NCBI GenBank assembly: GCA_002299555.1
Contig: DBOL01000103.1
Location: forward strand, 25,273 to 89,272
Source of the DNA: Candidatus Aminicenantes bacterium UBA647
Lineage (GTDB): Bacteria > Acidobacteriota > Aminicenantia > UBA2199
DNA: 64,000 nucleotides
Reading direction: 5' to 3'
Of this stretch, positions 1 to 8,215 are shown piece after piece. The number at the start of each line of letters is the position of its first letter. Position 1 is the first letter of the stretch. The position numbers and the translations under genes are program-made. The notes under the pieces were generated by a model, which was not told the origin of the DNA, searched no databases, and worked only from the letters and a program-made list of their open reading frames with translations.

Positions 1-967
1 AGCTTTTGTTCCATGCTACAACGCCAAGTGAATAATAAGCTTCTGCAAACTCAAGTTTCTTTTCTTCGCTTAGATCAACAAGTTTTTTCTCAGCTTCATC
101 AACTAATGATTTTAGTACAAGTTCTTTTTCCGCGATCAGATCAATGGCTTCTTCAAGAGTAGGATAATTTTTCAACTCCTCTCTTTTTTCAGCAAGGAGC
201 TCCTTCTTCTGGGCAGCTGGGATAGCTTTGTTCCCATCTACATTCCTGATATATTTATTAATATCCTGAACTCTTTTGATATCGGCATTGACCTTGTCTA
301 TATCTGAATAACTATCCAGTATTGTTGGATCCATCATCGCAACGATCCTTTTATTATGGGCCGCAATAGCTTTGTCCCATGCTCTGTAATTCTGTAAATA
401 CACTGCATAATAGTGGTATCCACTAGGGTTGGTCGGCTCAAGTTCGATCCTCTTCTCATACATTTCATTTGCTTTCTCGAACTTACCATTCTGGGAATAA
501 AAGTTTGCCAGCGTATAGAAAGATTTAGGAGAATCTGATGATTTTTCAAGAATCTTCAGAAAGTATTTTTCAGCTTCCTCAAAATTCCCGATCTTATCAA
601 AGATACTACCAAGAGCAATAATTACATGATCATCTTCCGGAAAAACTTCTTCGGCCATCTGAAGGTATTTTACAGCTTTTTCACTATATTCCAGATTTCT
701 CTCTGTCTCTTTTCCCGGTTTGTACAACATGCTGTAGCATGTCCCGACATAAAGATAAGCAACGTCAAGTTCGGGGTTTTTTTCAAGCGCTATCTCATAC
801 TCTTCCGAAGCTTTCCGGAATTTTTCCTGAGCATATAATTTATTTGCTTCTCTAAGATGTTTATTTGCACTTAAATTTGAAACTGTTAACTTCTTACATC
901 CTGAAACACCTGAAAGTAAAAACATTGCGATTATGAGTATCAAAACAGAGTATAATAATTTTTTCAT
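1..967 (-). CDS. TPR-repeat outer/inner membrane lipoprotein, partial (C-terminus beyond left edge)
   Basis: Open frame of 322 codons running off the left edge. The N-terminus is a lipoprotein signal: MKK, a hydrophobic core, then a lipobox ending VSGC at about residue 24. The mature part holds tandem TPR-like helices with phrases such as 'EKFRKASEEYEIALEKNP', 'GNFEEAEKYFLKILEKS' and 'GKFEKANEMYEKRIELEP', followed by a Lys/Glu-rich helical stretch. Two adjacent ATGs exist (970 and 967); the second sits at proper distance (5 nt) from GGAGG. A good promoter lies at 989-1017. TPR lipoproteins usually act as scaffolds for envelope complexes; the specific partner is unknown. Confidence 0.85.
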   Translation of the reverse strand, partial: MKKLLYSVLILIIAMFLLSGVSGCKKLTVSNLSANKHLREANKLYAQEKFRKASEEYEIALEKNPELDVAYLYVGTCYSMLYKPGKETERNLEYSEKAVKYLQMAEEVFPEDDHVIIALGSIFDKIGNFEEAEKYFLKILEKSSDSPKSFYTLANFYSQNGKFEKANEMYEKRIELEPTNPSGYHYYAVYLQNYRAWDKAIAAHNKRIVAMMDPTILDSYSDIDKVNADIKRVQDINKYIRNVDGNKAIPAAQKKELLAEKREELKNYPTLEEAIDLIAEKELVLKSLVDEAEKKLVDLSEEKKLEFAEAYYSLGVVAWNKS

Positions 968-988
968 CATATCCTCCTCAGATATTGA

Positions 989-1017
989 AATATATTGTAA
1001 TCTTCGGTAAAAGTCAA
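989..1017 (-). promoter_or_regulatory. Sigma-70-type promoter of the TPR lipoprotein gene
   Basis: On the minus strand TTGACT, 17-base spacer, TATATT, followed by a leader of about 20 bases with GAGGAGG just before the start codon. Position and strand fit the lipoprotein gene starting at 967. Confidence 0.6.
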
Positions 1018-1049
1018 GTAATTTAGGGTAAAAATGTCGGTATAACTCT

Positions 1050-1412
1050 TCATTTCACCCGGTAGAACCACATAAGAAAAAGCCAAAGGTCCTGTATGTA
1101 TGGGATAAGTTTATTGTTGAGATAAATTCTGGTTGTCTCTTGATCTTTTACAAGCTCAAACAATTCGTACAGATCATCGACATCGGGTGGATAAAAGCTA
1201 ACATAGGTTTTTCTAAAGTCACCTTCACCTTCCTCCATGAAATAAGGGTTTTTTAATGCAAGCTCCAGGGCCTTTTCATATTTTCTGGATAAATGCTTCT
1301 GAAACCTTATGGTAACTTTGAACTCTTTGTTGCTTTTTTTCGGATTCAGGATATTCGAGAGCTTTTCAGCTTCGATCTTCTTCTTTGCATCCATGACAGA
1401 ATTATAATACAA
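1050..1412 (-). CDS. Conserved-looking hypothetical protein, 120 aa
   Basis: Not recognised. It is a charged, mostly helical small protein with a Lys-rich start and an aromatic C-terminal end ('DLWLFLMWFYRVK'), too short to be a convincing membrane segment. The start is probably TTG at 1412, which has GAGGGG five bases upstream; an ATG six codons later (1394) has no ribosome binding site. It follows uvrD by 37 bases on the same strand and may be the last gene of a pcm-uvrD operon. Codon use looks like its neighbours. Confidence 0.55.
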   Translation of the reverse strand: MYYNSVMDAKKKIEAEKLSNILNPKKSNKEFKVTIRFQKHLSRKYEKALELALKNPYFMEEGEGDFRKTYVSFYPPDVDDLYELFELVKDQETTRIYLNNKLIPYIQDLWLFLMWFYRVK

Positions 1413-1449
1413 AACAACCCCTCAAATCAAACTTAAACAGAGTCTGAGA

Positions 1450-3522
1450 TCATTCTGAAAATTTCAGTTTGACAATCGAGGTGTCAATAAGTTTTTCACC
1501 TTTCTCTCTGAAATCTACAAGGTATTTAGTTTCATCAGTTTTTTTTAATACTGCACCCAATCCAAAAACGGGATGCTCCACTATCATCTCCGGTTGTGAT
1601 CCTGACGAGGATTTATCCGGAGAAACACCTGAAATGCTTCCCAGAAGTTCTCCGAAGGAATAAGCAACGTTTACATTGTTAAGCCCTGTCTCAAGCAAAA
1701 ATTCAGATTCCCTTGCTCCTCCTGTAGAGATCACAAGTCTGTCAATTGCTCTTGTGGAAGCAACATACATGAGGCGTCTCTCTTCCTCGATCTCCATTTT
1801 TTCCTTTCTCATGAAAAACGGCATATATGTACTATTCACCCCGACAACAACTACAGTCGGATATTCCAATCCTTTAGAATTGTGCATCGTAAGCAGGAGT
1901 ACCTTTTCGGAATTCGAGTCTTTACCCCTCCCTGATTCCAGAGATAATTTGTCAAGAAGTTCATGGATATCTTTTTTTTCATCCGACTCAGACTCCCACT
2001 TTTTAATAAAATCCAGAAGCTCATCGATATTAAGGAGCCTGTCATCCTGCCTGCGCTCCTTCAGGTATCCGGTGTATCCTGAATCATCCAACAACATCTG
2101 GAGCAGATCAGATAAACTTCGCTCCCTGTTCCCTTCACTGACTTTACAGATTTTTTCAAAGAAGGGCTTCGCATTGAACTTGTCAAGGAAATACTCCTTC
2201 AGCGAGTTCAAAAGAGAAATCCCATTTTCATTGCTCCGGGCTCTTATTTGCTCAAGCGATTTCGCCCCTATCCCAAGAGGAAGAAAATCAATTACCCTCA
2301 AAAATGAAACATCATCTTCCGGATTGAGAGCCAACCTCAACAGAGAGACCGAATCCTTTATCTCCTTTCTGTCAAAGAACCTTAACCCTTTGACTATCCG
2401 GTAATTAATTCCCCTCTTCTGAAATACTGACTCGAAAGGGAAAGATTGAGAATTGATCCTGTATAAAATCGCAAGGGGAAACATGGAGGGGTCTTCCCTG
2501 GAATAGTGCTCTATCATATCTGCAACCTGCTCTGCCTCCGACTCCTTCGAAGAGACAAGCATAAGTGTGACAGGATTTCCACTCACCCTCTCCGTCCACA
2601 TCTCCTTTACCTGCCTGAACTTATTCCTTCTGATCAGAGTATTTGCAAAATCGAGGATCTCTCTGGTGGATCTGTAGTTCCGCTCCATCTTCATGGTCCT
2701 TGCCCCTTTAAAATCCTCCTTGAAATCGGTCATAAAGCGGATATTTGCTCCACGCCAGGAATAGACGGCCTGATCATCATCACCTACAACGGTTATTGCA
2801 CCATGCTTAGAAGCTATCAGACGGATCAATTCATACTGATTCGGATTCGTATCCTGAAATTCATCAACAAGTATATATTTGAAACGGGACTGATACATTT
2901 CTCTGGTTTTCTTATCCCCACTCAGCATTAGAACAGGAAGGGATATCAGATCTTCAAAATCCCACCTTTTATTTTTTTTCTGTTGTGCCCAGTATTGAGA
3001 AAATATATCTGTCTCATCTTCGGAAAATCCTTTTCTGGACAACATATCTCTGTTGTTGGGATAAAGCAGGTTCATTTTTGCTCTGTTTATTTTTCTTACT
3101 ACATCATCGACCATATCACTGGTAAAGTATGAAAATTTTTCTTTTATAATATTTCCAATGATTTTTTTCTGATCTTTGTCGTCACCGATCGCCCAATCAG
3201 TATTGTATCCGGCATTTACTCCTGATTCTCTTAACATTTTCAATCCAAGTGAATGGAATGTTGATATATTGAAAAGAAACGGATCAATACCGGTTATGCC
3301 GGTAACCCTGTCTTTCATCTCGTTCGCGGCCTTGTTGGTAAAAGTTACACCAAGTATGTTTAAAGGCGAATATCCGTGCTCTTTTATGAGATACGCTATC
3401 TTATTCGTTATAACACGCGTCTTTCCCGAGCCTGCTCCTGCCAGAATAAGCAATGGCCTTTCAATGAACTTTACCGCTTCGATCTGTTCATCATTCAGTT
3501 CAGAGAAGACCTTACCGCTCAT
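1450..3522 (-). CDS. UvrD/PcrA-type superfamily 1 ATP-dependent DNA helicase
   Basis: A 3'-5' DNA helicase for excision repair and removal of recombinase from DNA. All SF1A motifs are visible: Q-motif region 'LNDEQIEAV' near residue 9, Walker A AGAGSGKT (about 28-35), DEFQDT (motif II), DDQAVYSWRGA (motif III), NYRST (motif IV), TMHNSKGLEYPTVVVVG (motif V) and RRLMYVASTRA (motif VI). The end carries a PcrA-like tail ('VEHPVFGLGAVLKK') that resembles the RNA-polymerase-binding Tudor-like fold. At 690 aa it is slightly shorter than E. coli UvrD. It overlaps pcm by 11 bases, so both are probably translated from one mRNA. Whether it is UvrD or PcrA is a naming question. Confidence 0.93.
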   Translation of the reverse strand: MSGKVFSELNDEQIEAVKFIERPLLILAGAGSGKTRVITNKIAYLIKEHGYSPLNILGVTFTNKAANEMKDRVTGITGIDPFLFNISTFHSLGLKMLRESGVNAGYNTDWAIGDDKDQKKIIGNIIKEKFSYFTSDMVDDVVRKINRAKMNLLYPNNRDMLSRKGFSEDETDIFSQYWAQQKKNKRWDFEDLISLPVLMLSGDKKTREMYQSRFKYILVDEFQDTNPNQYELIRLIASKHGAITVVGDDDQAVYSWRGANIRFMTDFKEDFKGARTMKMERNYRSTREILDFANTLIRRNKFRQVKEMWTERVSGNPVTLMLVSSKESEAEQVADMIEHYSREDPSMFPLAILYRINSQSFPFESVFQKRGINYRIVKGLRFFDRKEIKDSVSLLRLALNPEDDVSFLRVIDFLPLGIGAKSLEQIRARSNENGISLLNSLKEYFLDKFNAKPFFEKICKVSEGNRERSLSDLLQMLLDDSGYTGYLKERRQDDRLLNIDELLDFIKKWESESDEKKDIHELLDKLSLESGRGKDSNSEKVLLLTMHNSKGLEYPTVVVVGVNSTYMPFFMRKEKMEIEEERRLMYVASTRAIDRLVISTGGARESEFLLETGLNNVNVAYSFGELLGSISGVSPDKSSSGSQPEMIVEHPVFGLGAVLKKTDETKYLVDFREKGEKLIDTSIVKLKFSE

Positions 3523-4219
3523 CTATCCCTCTGATAAGTGGTGTGAAAGGAACAGGAATAAGGATCGTCCTCTTAAAATTACCATCCTCTTTTTTTTCTA
3601 TAAGGATGAATTCCTGAACCTTGGAAGAATAACTGACGGGAATGATCATTTTTCCTCCGGGTCTGAGCTGGTCAAGAAGATCAGGTGGTATATGGTCAGG
3701 AGAATAGGTACAGATTATCCCGTCAAAGGGGGCATTTTCTTTCCATCCGAGAGCTCCGTCACCTATCCTGAAATTTATATTTTTATATCCGAGTGATTTT
3801 AAAAGTATTTCAGCTTTTTTTGAAAGAGGTGGCCGGTTTTCGATCGTATAAACATTTTTCACCAGCTCCGCTAATATTGCTGCATGAAATCCTGATCCGG
3901 TACCTATCTCAAGTACTTTCTTATCATAGTCCGGGGCAATAACATAGGTCATCATGGCAACAATATAAGGCCTGTCGATCATCTGCCCTTCACCAATTGC
4001 CAGAGAAGAATCCCCATATGACTCTTTCCTGTATTTCTCGTCTACAAAGAGATGCCTCTTAACATTTAAAAAAGCATTGGTCACTCTCCTATTTGTTATT
4101 CCCCTCTTGATTATCTGCTCTTCTACCATATTCTTCCTCAACTCTGAATATTCATCGCAAAACAAAATGGAAGCGAAGGCAATAAATATTGATAAAACAG
4201 CAAAATTGGATTTTTTCAC
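3512..4219 (-). CDS. pcm: Protein-L-isoaspartate O-methyltransferase with N-terminal signal/anchor
   Basis: Repairs isoaspartyl residues in damaged proteins using S-adenosylmethionine. Family motifs: 'GEGQMIDRPYIVAMM' (the Q(T/M)IS(Q)PYIVA signature), 'VLEIGTGSGFHAAILAE' (SAM-binding motif I), 'VYTIE', and 'LLDQLRPGGKMIIPV'. I choose the GTG at 4219 because a -10 box (TACAAT) ends six bases upstream and because the protein then begins VKKSNFAVLSIFIAFASILF, a typical signal or anchor sequence. The longer open frame (ATG at 4366) runs through the divergent relA promoter and is unlikely. An exported Pcm is unusual, since most are cytoplasmic. 235 aa. Confidence 0.85.
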   Translation of the reverse strand: MKKSNFAVLSIFIAFASILFCDEYSELRKNMVEEQIIKRGITNRRVTNAFLNVKRHLFVDEKYRKESYGDSSLAIGEGQMIDRPYIVAMMTYVIAPDYDKKVLEIGTGSGFHAAILAELVKNVYTIENRPPLSKKAEILLKSLGYKNINFRIGDGALGWKENAPFDGIICTYSPDHIPPDLLDQLRPGGKMIIPVSYSSKVQEFILIEKKEDGNFKRTILIPVPFTPLIRGIDER

Positions 4220-4225
4220 GATCCA

Positions 4226-4253
4226 ATTGTAGCAGATAATAAGGAAACAACAA
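4226..4253 (-). promoter_or_regulatory. Promoter of pcm, predicts a leaderless mRNA
   Basis: Minus strand TTGTTG, 16-base spacer, TACAAT, then exactly six bases before the GTG at 4219. The predicted transcription start falls on or next to the start codon and there is no Shine-Dalgarno sequence. Confidence 0.5.
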
Positions 4254-4280
4254 AGATGATCATCCCTCGCACAAAAAATG

Positions 4281-4309
4281 TTGATATACAGGGCGATTTG
4301 TACTATATT
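4281..4309 (+). promoter_or_regulatory. Promoter of relA, predicts a near-leaderless mRNA
   Basis: TTGATA, 17-base spacer, TATATT, nine bases before the ATG at 4319. It is divergent from and close to the pcm promoter (-35 boxes 27 bases apart). It lies inside the longest possible relA frame, which argues for the start at 4319 rather than 4256. Confidence 0.55.
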
Positions 4310-4318
4310 CTTTACAAA

Positions 4319-6463
4319 ATGATAAAACGGTTTTTTGAACTTCAGGAAAAAGTACTTAATTATCACCCAAAGGCAAACACTGAACTTCTGAAAAAAGCAT
4401 ATTCAGTTGCAGCTGATGCACACATGAACCAGACCAGGGCAGACAAAGAGGCATATATTTCTCATCCACTATCTGTTGCAGGGATCCTTGCAGATATGAA
4501 GCTCGACGAAATCTCTGTTGCTGCGGCACTCCTTCATGACGTTGTTGAAGACACGGATTATACAATTGAGGACATAAACTCTTTATTCGGGAAAGAAGTA
4601 GGGGGTATCGTTTGGGGTGTGACAAAGATCACCAAAATTTCTGACCTCGATGCTGAAAATGCAAAGGCTGAGACACTCAAAAAGATCATTATTGCCATGA
4701 CGGGAGATGTGAGGGTAATCCTTATCAAGCTCGCTGACAGGTTACACAACATCCTCACCCTTGGCGCACTCAAAGAAGAAAAACGGAAGAGGATCGCCAG
4801 AGAGACCCTTGATATATACGCACCAATAGCAGCACGACTGGGAATGGGCAAAATAAAAGTAACCCTTGAAGATATTTCATTCAAATATGCATGTCCGGCG
4901 GAATACGACAGAATCACTCGTGAGGTCGGGGTAAGAGAAGAGTGGGCAAATCAGAAACTTGAGAAATTCCGGAAAGAACTGAAAAAGATCATGCGAGAAC
5001 TGGGAATCTCCGGGGATATCGAATACAGGATCAAAAGAAAATTTTCGATCTATAAAAAATTAGAAAAGCAGAATATAGATATTGAGAAGGTCTATGATCT
5101 TCTTGCACTTCGTGTGGTAACAAAGTCGGTTGCTGACTGTTATGTGATAATTGGAGAAATACATCAAAGATACACTCCTCTTCCCGGAAGATGGCGTGAT
5201 TTTATTGCTCACCCGAGAAATAACGGTTATCAATCGATACATACAACGATCATTTCCGGAGACGGGATCAAATACGAGATCCAGATACGGACAAAGGATA
5301 TGCATAAGATCGCAGAAGAGGGGATCGCCGCACATTGGAAATATAAGGAGGGCATATCATTTCTTGAGAATGACCAGAGACTGGATTGGTTCAGAGAGAT
5401 GATCGATGCCCACAAGGAGAACCCTGACCCTGAGGAATTTTTGAACCTCTTAAAAGGGGATCTGGTAGTGAAAGAGATATACGTTTTTACACCCAAGGGG
5501 AAAGTATTCAATCTTAAGATCGGGTCCACTGCAATCGATTTTGCATATGCTATTCATACCGAGATCGGAGATAAGTGTTACGGGGCTATAGTGAATGAAC
5601 ACATGGTGTCAATAAAAAAAACCCTTAACTCTGGAGATGTTGTAGAAATAGTAACCAGAAAGAACGCCTCACCTTCACTTGACTGGCTGAAATATACTGC
5701 GACCACGAAAGCACGAAAAAAAATATTGAACTTCCTTCAACAGGAGGAGAACAGAAAGAATATTGAGAAAGGGAAAAGGTTGTGGAGCAAGGTCCTGAGG
5801 GAATACAAGAAGAAATATAAGATCAAAGTGGACGAGAAAGAATTAAAGGATCGCCTGAAAAAAATTCACTACAATGAGATCGAAATATTTTTTAGAGACA
5901 TAGGATCCAACAAAAAAGCCCTAGATAAAAAAACCATGGGAGTGATCTTCAACGAAGTGGAAGCTTTCGAGATAATCCCTAAAAAAGTACGGTCAAAGAA
6001 GAGGGATCAACTTTACAGAATGATCAAGGTAGATGGGTATCAGGATATCGATGTTAAATTTGCAAAATGCTGCAATCCTATCAAAGGAGAAAAAATCAAA
6101 GGCTTCATCACATTGAAGAGGGGACTTGTAATTCACCGAGATAATTGCTCTAGCCTTAAGAATGTAATGCAGGAGAGAATAAAGAAGGTTGAGTGGAATG
6201 ATGAGGCAGAATTTTCTCAACTTGTAAAATATGACATTATTGTTTCCGACAAGCCGGGAATGCTCAGTTTGATCTCGAATATAACTGCCAAACATGATTC
6301 GAATATCAAAAAGATAGAAAATGAAACGATCACTCAGAACTCAAGCAAGATCAAGATCTCTTTTGAGATCAACCATATCGGCCAATTAAAGGAGATCTAT
6401 AAGGAATTTTCAGAGACCAAAGGTGTTTTTCAAGTAATAAGGAAAAGGATCTCGGAAAAATAA
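4319..6463 (+). CDS. rel: Bifunctional (p)ppGpp synthetase/hydrolase, RelA/SpoT family
   Basis: Makes and degrades the stringent-response alarmone in the cytoplasm. Domains in order: HD hydrolase with H73-D74 in 'LLHDVVEDTDYT'; synthetase with 'HPRNNGYQSIHTT' and the catalytic Glu in EIQIRT; TGS ('YVFTPKGKVFNLKIGSTA'); zinc-finger/CC region ('FAKCCNPIKGEKIKGFITL'); and a C-terminal ACT domain. The intact HD motif means hydrolase activity is expected. Start at 4319 chosen from the promoter and because family members begin close to the '(L)xYHPxA' segment; 4256 would add 21 residues of non-family sequence. 714 aa, normal for the family. Single Rel-type enzyme in this window. Confidence 0.93.
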   Translation: MIKRFFELQEKVLNYHPKANTELLKKAYSVAADAHMNQTRADKEAYISHPLSVAGILADMKLDEISVAAALLHDVVEDTDYTIEDINSLFGKEVGGIVWGVTKITKISDLDAENAKAETLKKIIIAMTGDVRVILIKLADRLHNILTLGALKEEKRKRIARETLDIYAPIAARLGMGKIKVTLEDISFKYACPAEYDRITREVGVREEWANQKLEKFRKELKKIMRELGISGDIEYRIKRKFSIYKKLEKQNIDIEKVYDLLALRVVTKSVADCYVIIGEIHQRYTPLPGRWRDFIAHPRNNGYQSIHTTIISGDGIKYEIQIRTKDMHKIAEEGIAAHWKYKEGISFLENDQRLDWFREMIDAHKENPDPEEFLNLLKGDLVVKEIYVFTPKGKVFNLKIGSTAIDFAYAIHTEIGDKCYGAIVNEHMVSIKKTLNSGDVVEIVTRKNASPSLDWLKYTATTKARKKILNFLQQEENRKNIEKGKRLWSKVLREYKKKYKIKVDEKELKDRLKKIHYNEIEIFFRDIGSNKKALDKKTMGVIFNEVEAFEIIPKKVRSKKRDQLYRMIKVDGYQDIDVKFAKCCNPIKGEKIKGFITLKRGLVIHRDNCSSLKNVMQERIKKVEWNDEAEFSQLVKYDIIVSDKPGMLSLISNITAKHDSNIKKIENETITQNSSKIKISFEINHIGQLKEIYKEFSETKGVFQVIRKRISEK

Positions 6464-6476
6464 TAGCTATTTTTCC
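6454..6476. terminator. Bidirectional hairpin between convergent rel and queH
   Basis: Perfect 9-bp inverted repeat GGAAAAATA/TATTTTTCC with a 5-base loop. It contains the stop codons of both convergent genes. The A/T tracts of its arms can serve as U-tract in either direction, so it probably terminates both transcripts. Confidence 0.55.
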
Positions 6477-7021
6477 CGTTTTCTATCTCTGTCTCTCATG
6501 GAATAAACGCATCCACAATAGTCCTGGTGAACGATCCCAAGATCCATGCTCATTTTTTTTCCGATATTAAAGCCGTCTCTCTTTTTGAAATTTTCGGGAA
6601 GAAACTCAACTTCGTATTTCTCACTCATCTTCTGTCCGGAACTATTTATCTGGACAATATTCTTATATGGGCTGATTGATAATGTTGATGCTACCATGTC
6701 AAAACCATTTTGCTTTGCATATTCGAATACTTTTTCAAATCTCATATCAAAACAGATAGAACAACGCTCGCCTCTCTCAGGATCATTCTCATGTCCTTTT
6801 GCAAGCTGAAACCACTTGGCATCTTCGTAATTAGAAATTACATTTTTCCATCCCAGTTTTTCCGAAACCTTTTTTAACTCATCCACTCTGAATTCATACT
6901 CTTTAGCAGGATGAATATTGGGATTATAAAAAAACCCGGTCACATCAAAATTTTCCCGGAGTCTTTCAATTACCAGAACAGAGCATGGAGCACAACAGAT
7001 ATGCAGCAGCAGCTTCTTCAT
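6467..7021 (-). CDS. queH: Epoxyqueuosine reductase QueH
   Basis: Last step of queuosine tRNA modification (epoxyqueuosine to queuosine), the cobalamin-independent alternative to QueG, formerly DUF208. Visible signature: 'LLLHICCAPCS' with C9, C10, C13; 'NPNIHPAKEYEFR'; 'GERCSICFDMR' with C87 and C90; 'STLSISPYKN'; and 'HQDYCGCVYS'. These Cys sets fit the family's iron-sulfur and metal ligands. 184 aa, usual length. Its ATG overlaps the stop of the PHP gene (ATGA at 7018-7021), so translation is coupled. Confidence 0.93.
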   Translation of the reverse strand: MKKLLLHICCAPCSVLVIERLRENFDVTGFFYNPNIHPAKEYEFRVDELKKVSEKLGWKNVISNYEDAKWFQLAKGHENDPERGERCSICFDMRFEKVFEYAKQNGFDMVASTLSISPYKNIVQINSSGQKMSEKYEVEFLPENFKKRDGFNIGKKMSMDLGIVHQDYCGCVYSMRDRDRKREK

Positions 7022-7881
7022 AAAAGTAATCGAGGCGGATTCCTCTCTGTCAGCTCTGTAAGGGTGTGGGAATCACTCCCTCTCGTGGCAAACAAGCCGT
7101 ATTTTTCAGTAGAATTACTTATCATGGAGATCAGGCTCGAATGATCTTTCCTGTTAAACTTAGCAGGAGAGAAGCCATGGTAATCATAAAATACTTCCAC
7201 GCCTTCAAGACCGAATGTAGAGAGTTCCGCTATCATTTTGTCAAGTTCTATCCCATTTTCCCCAATATAATATGCAGGGTGCGCAAGGACAGGCGTTCCG
7301 CCTGATCTCAAAATAATAGAAATTATTACTTCAGGAGGCAGTTTAGGCACAATCGTCTTTGATTTACATTTTTCTGAGATCCATTCTGAAGCATCTTTAT
7401 ATTTACTAAATTTCCCATTTTTCAGTAGCTCCCGGACTATATGCGGCTTCATCAACGTTTCTCTCTCCTGAGGAAAGATCATTTTATCTGTCAGCATTTT
7501 TTTTCCGAGATTAGTGTTGACCTTATCCATAATCTCCCTGATCCTTTTTTTTCTTAGAGATTGGACATCTGCAAGGTGTTCGCTCAGAACAGGATGTGCT
7601 ACATCGATCCCATAACCGAGAATGTGAATCTCAAATCCCATATATTCACTATCCAGTTCAATTCCCGTTATAAGATCCAGCCCTCTCCGGTCAGCACTCT
7701 TCTGAAGAGCAGCCGCCCCTCCTGCATAAGCACCGACACCATCATGATCAGTGATAGAAATGGTCTTCAAACCACTCTTCTCCGAAGCCTCTATTATCTC
7801 CTCAGCTATCATTTCGCCATCGGACGCAATGGTGTGAATATGCAGATCAGCAGAAGTCAGATCAATTTTAGCAAAGTCCAT
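7018..7881 (-). CDS. PHP-domain phosphoesterase, RNase AM (YciV/TrpH)-like
   Basis: PHP metal-dependent hydrolase: 'ADLHIHTIASDGEM' near the start and 'ISITDHDGVGAYAGG' at about residue 40 are the first two metal motifs; 'PVLAHPAYYIGENG' and the late 'RGSDSHT' complete the set. The overall arrangement and 287 aa length match the YciV family, whose E. coli member is 5'-3' exoribonuclease AM acting on RNA 5' ends. Substrate not provable here. It probably has its own promoter because a hairpin at 7921-7937 ends the upstream gene. Confidence 0.85.
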   Translation of the reverse strand: MDFAKIDLTSADLHIHTIASDGEMIAEEIIEASEKSGLKTISITDHDGVGAYAGGAAALQKSADRRGLDLITGIELDSEYMGFEIHILGYGIDVAHPVLSEHLADVQSLRKKRIREIMDKVNTNLGKKMLTDKMIFPQERETLMKPHIVRELLKNGKFSKYKDASEWISEKCKSKTIVPKLPPEVIISIILRSGGTPVLAHPAYYIGENGIELDKMIAELSTFGLEGVEVFYDYHGFSPAKFNRKDHSSLISMISNSTEKYGLFATRGSDSHTLTELTERNPPRLLL

Positions 7882-7888
7882 AGACGCT

Positions 7889-7917
7889 ATATTAACACAA
7901 AATAAAGATTAAGATAA
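7889..7917 (-). promoter_or_regulatory. Possible promoter of the PHP-queH operon, leaderless type
   Basis: Minus strand TTATCT, 17 bases, TAATAT, seven bases before the ATG at 7881. The hexamers are imperfect, but no Shine-Dalgarno sequence is present and the geometry matches the stronger leaderless promoters elsewhere in the window. Confidence 0.35.
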
Positions 7918-7920
7918 AGA

Positions 7921-7937
7921 GCCTGAAAACATCAGGC
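7921..7937 (-). terminator. Hairpin terminator at the end of the 72-aa gene
   Basis: Perfect GCCTGA/TCAGGC stem of six base pairs with a 5-base loop, overlapping the TGA of the gene at 7932, followed on the minus strand by a T-rich stretch (TCTTTATCTT). Confidence 0.45.
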
Positions 7938-8150
7938 AAAGCTGATCTCTTCATCTCCAAACAGTATATTGAAAAGTCTTGTTACCGGGCCGGGAACCTT
8001 TCCAGATATCTTTCCACCCACTTTCTCTCTATAGATCAGATTGAACTCTTTTCTGATAAAACTAGGGGTGTCAAGATCCCCTATAACAAAATTTCCATTC
8101 TCTTCTAAATAGTCAACCGAAACCTTACTCAGCTCATACTTATGGTTCAT
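7932..8150 (-). CDS. Small hypothetical protein, 72 aa
   Basis: Not recognised. A soluble, charged protein with a Gly/Lys-rich middle ('EKVGGKISGKVPGP') and an acidic end. It is a convincing gene: AGGAGG lies four bases before the ATG, a TATAAT box sits at 8167-8172 just upstream, and a hairpin covers its stop codon. A short inverted repeat CCTGCA/TGCAGG brackets the -10 box, which could be an operator or a 5' hairpin. It looks monocistronic. Confidence 0.6.
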   Translation of the reverse strand: MNHKYELSKVSVDYLEENGNFVIGDLDTPSFIRKEFNLIYREKVGGKISGKVPGPVTRLFNILFGDEEISFA

Positions 8151-8215
8151 CGTTCCTCCTGCATCTATTATATTTGCAGGGGTACGCCAAATAATGTCAT
8201 AGATCTTAAAAAGTT

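Noticed and set aside
1676..2404. 242-codon open frame on the plus strand
   Set aside because: Antisense to uvrD; Ser-rich composition typical of reversed coding sequence.
4256..4318. Upstream in-frame ATG extension of rel
   Set aside because: The 21 extra residues do not resemble the family and contain the promoter; AAGGA ten bases upstream is the only support.
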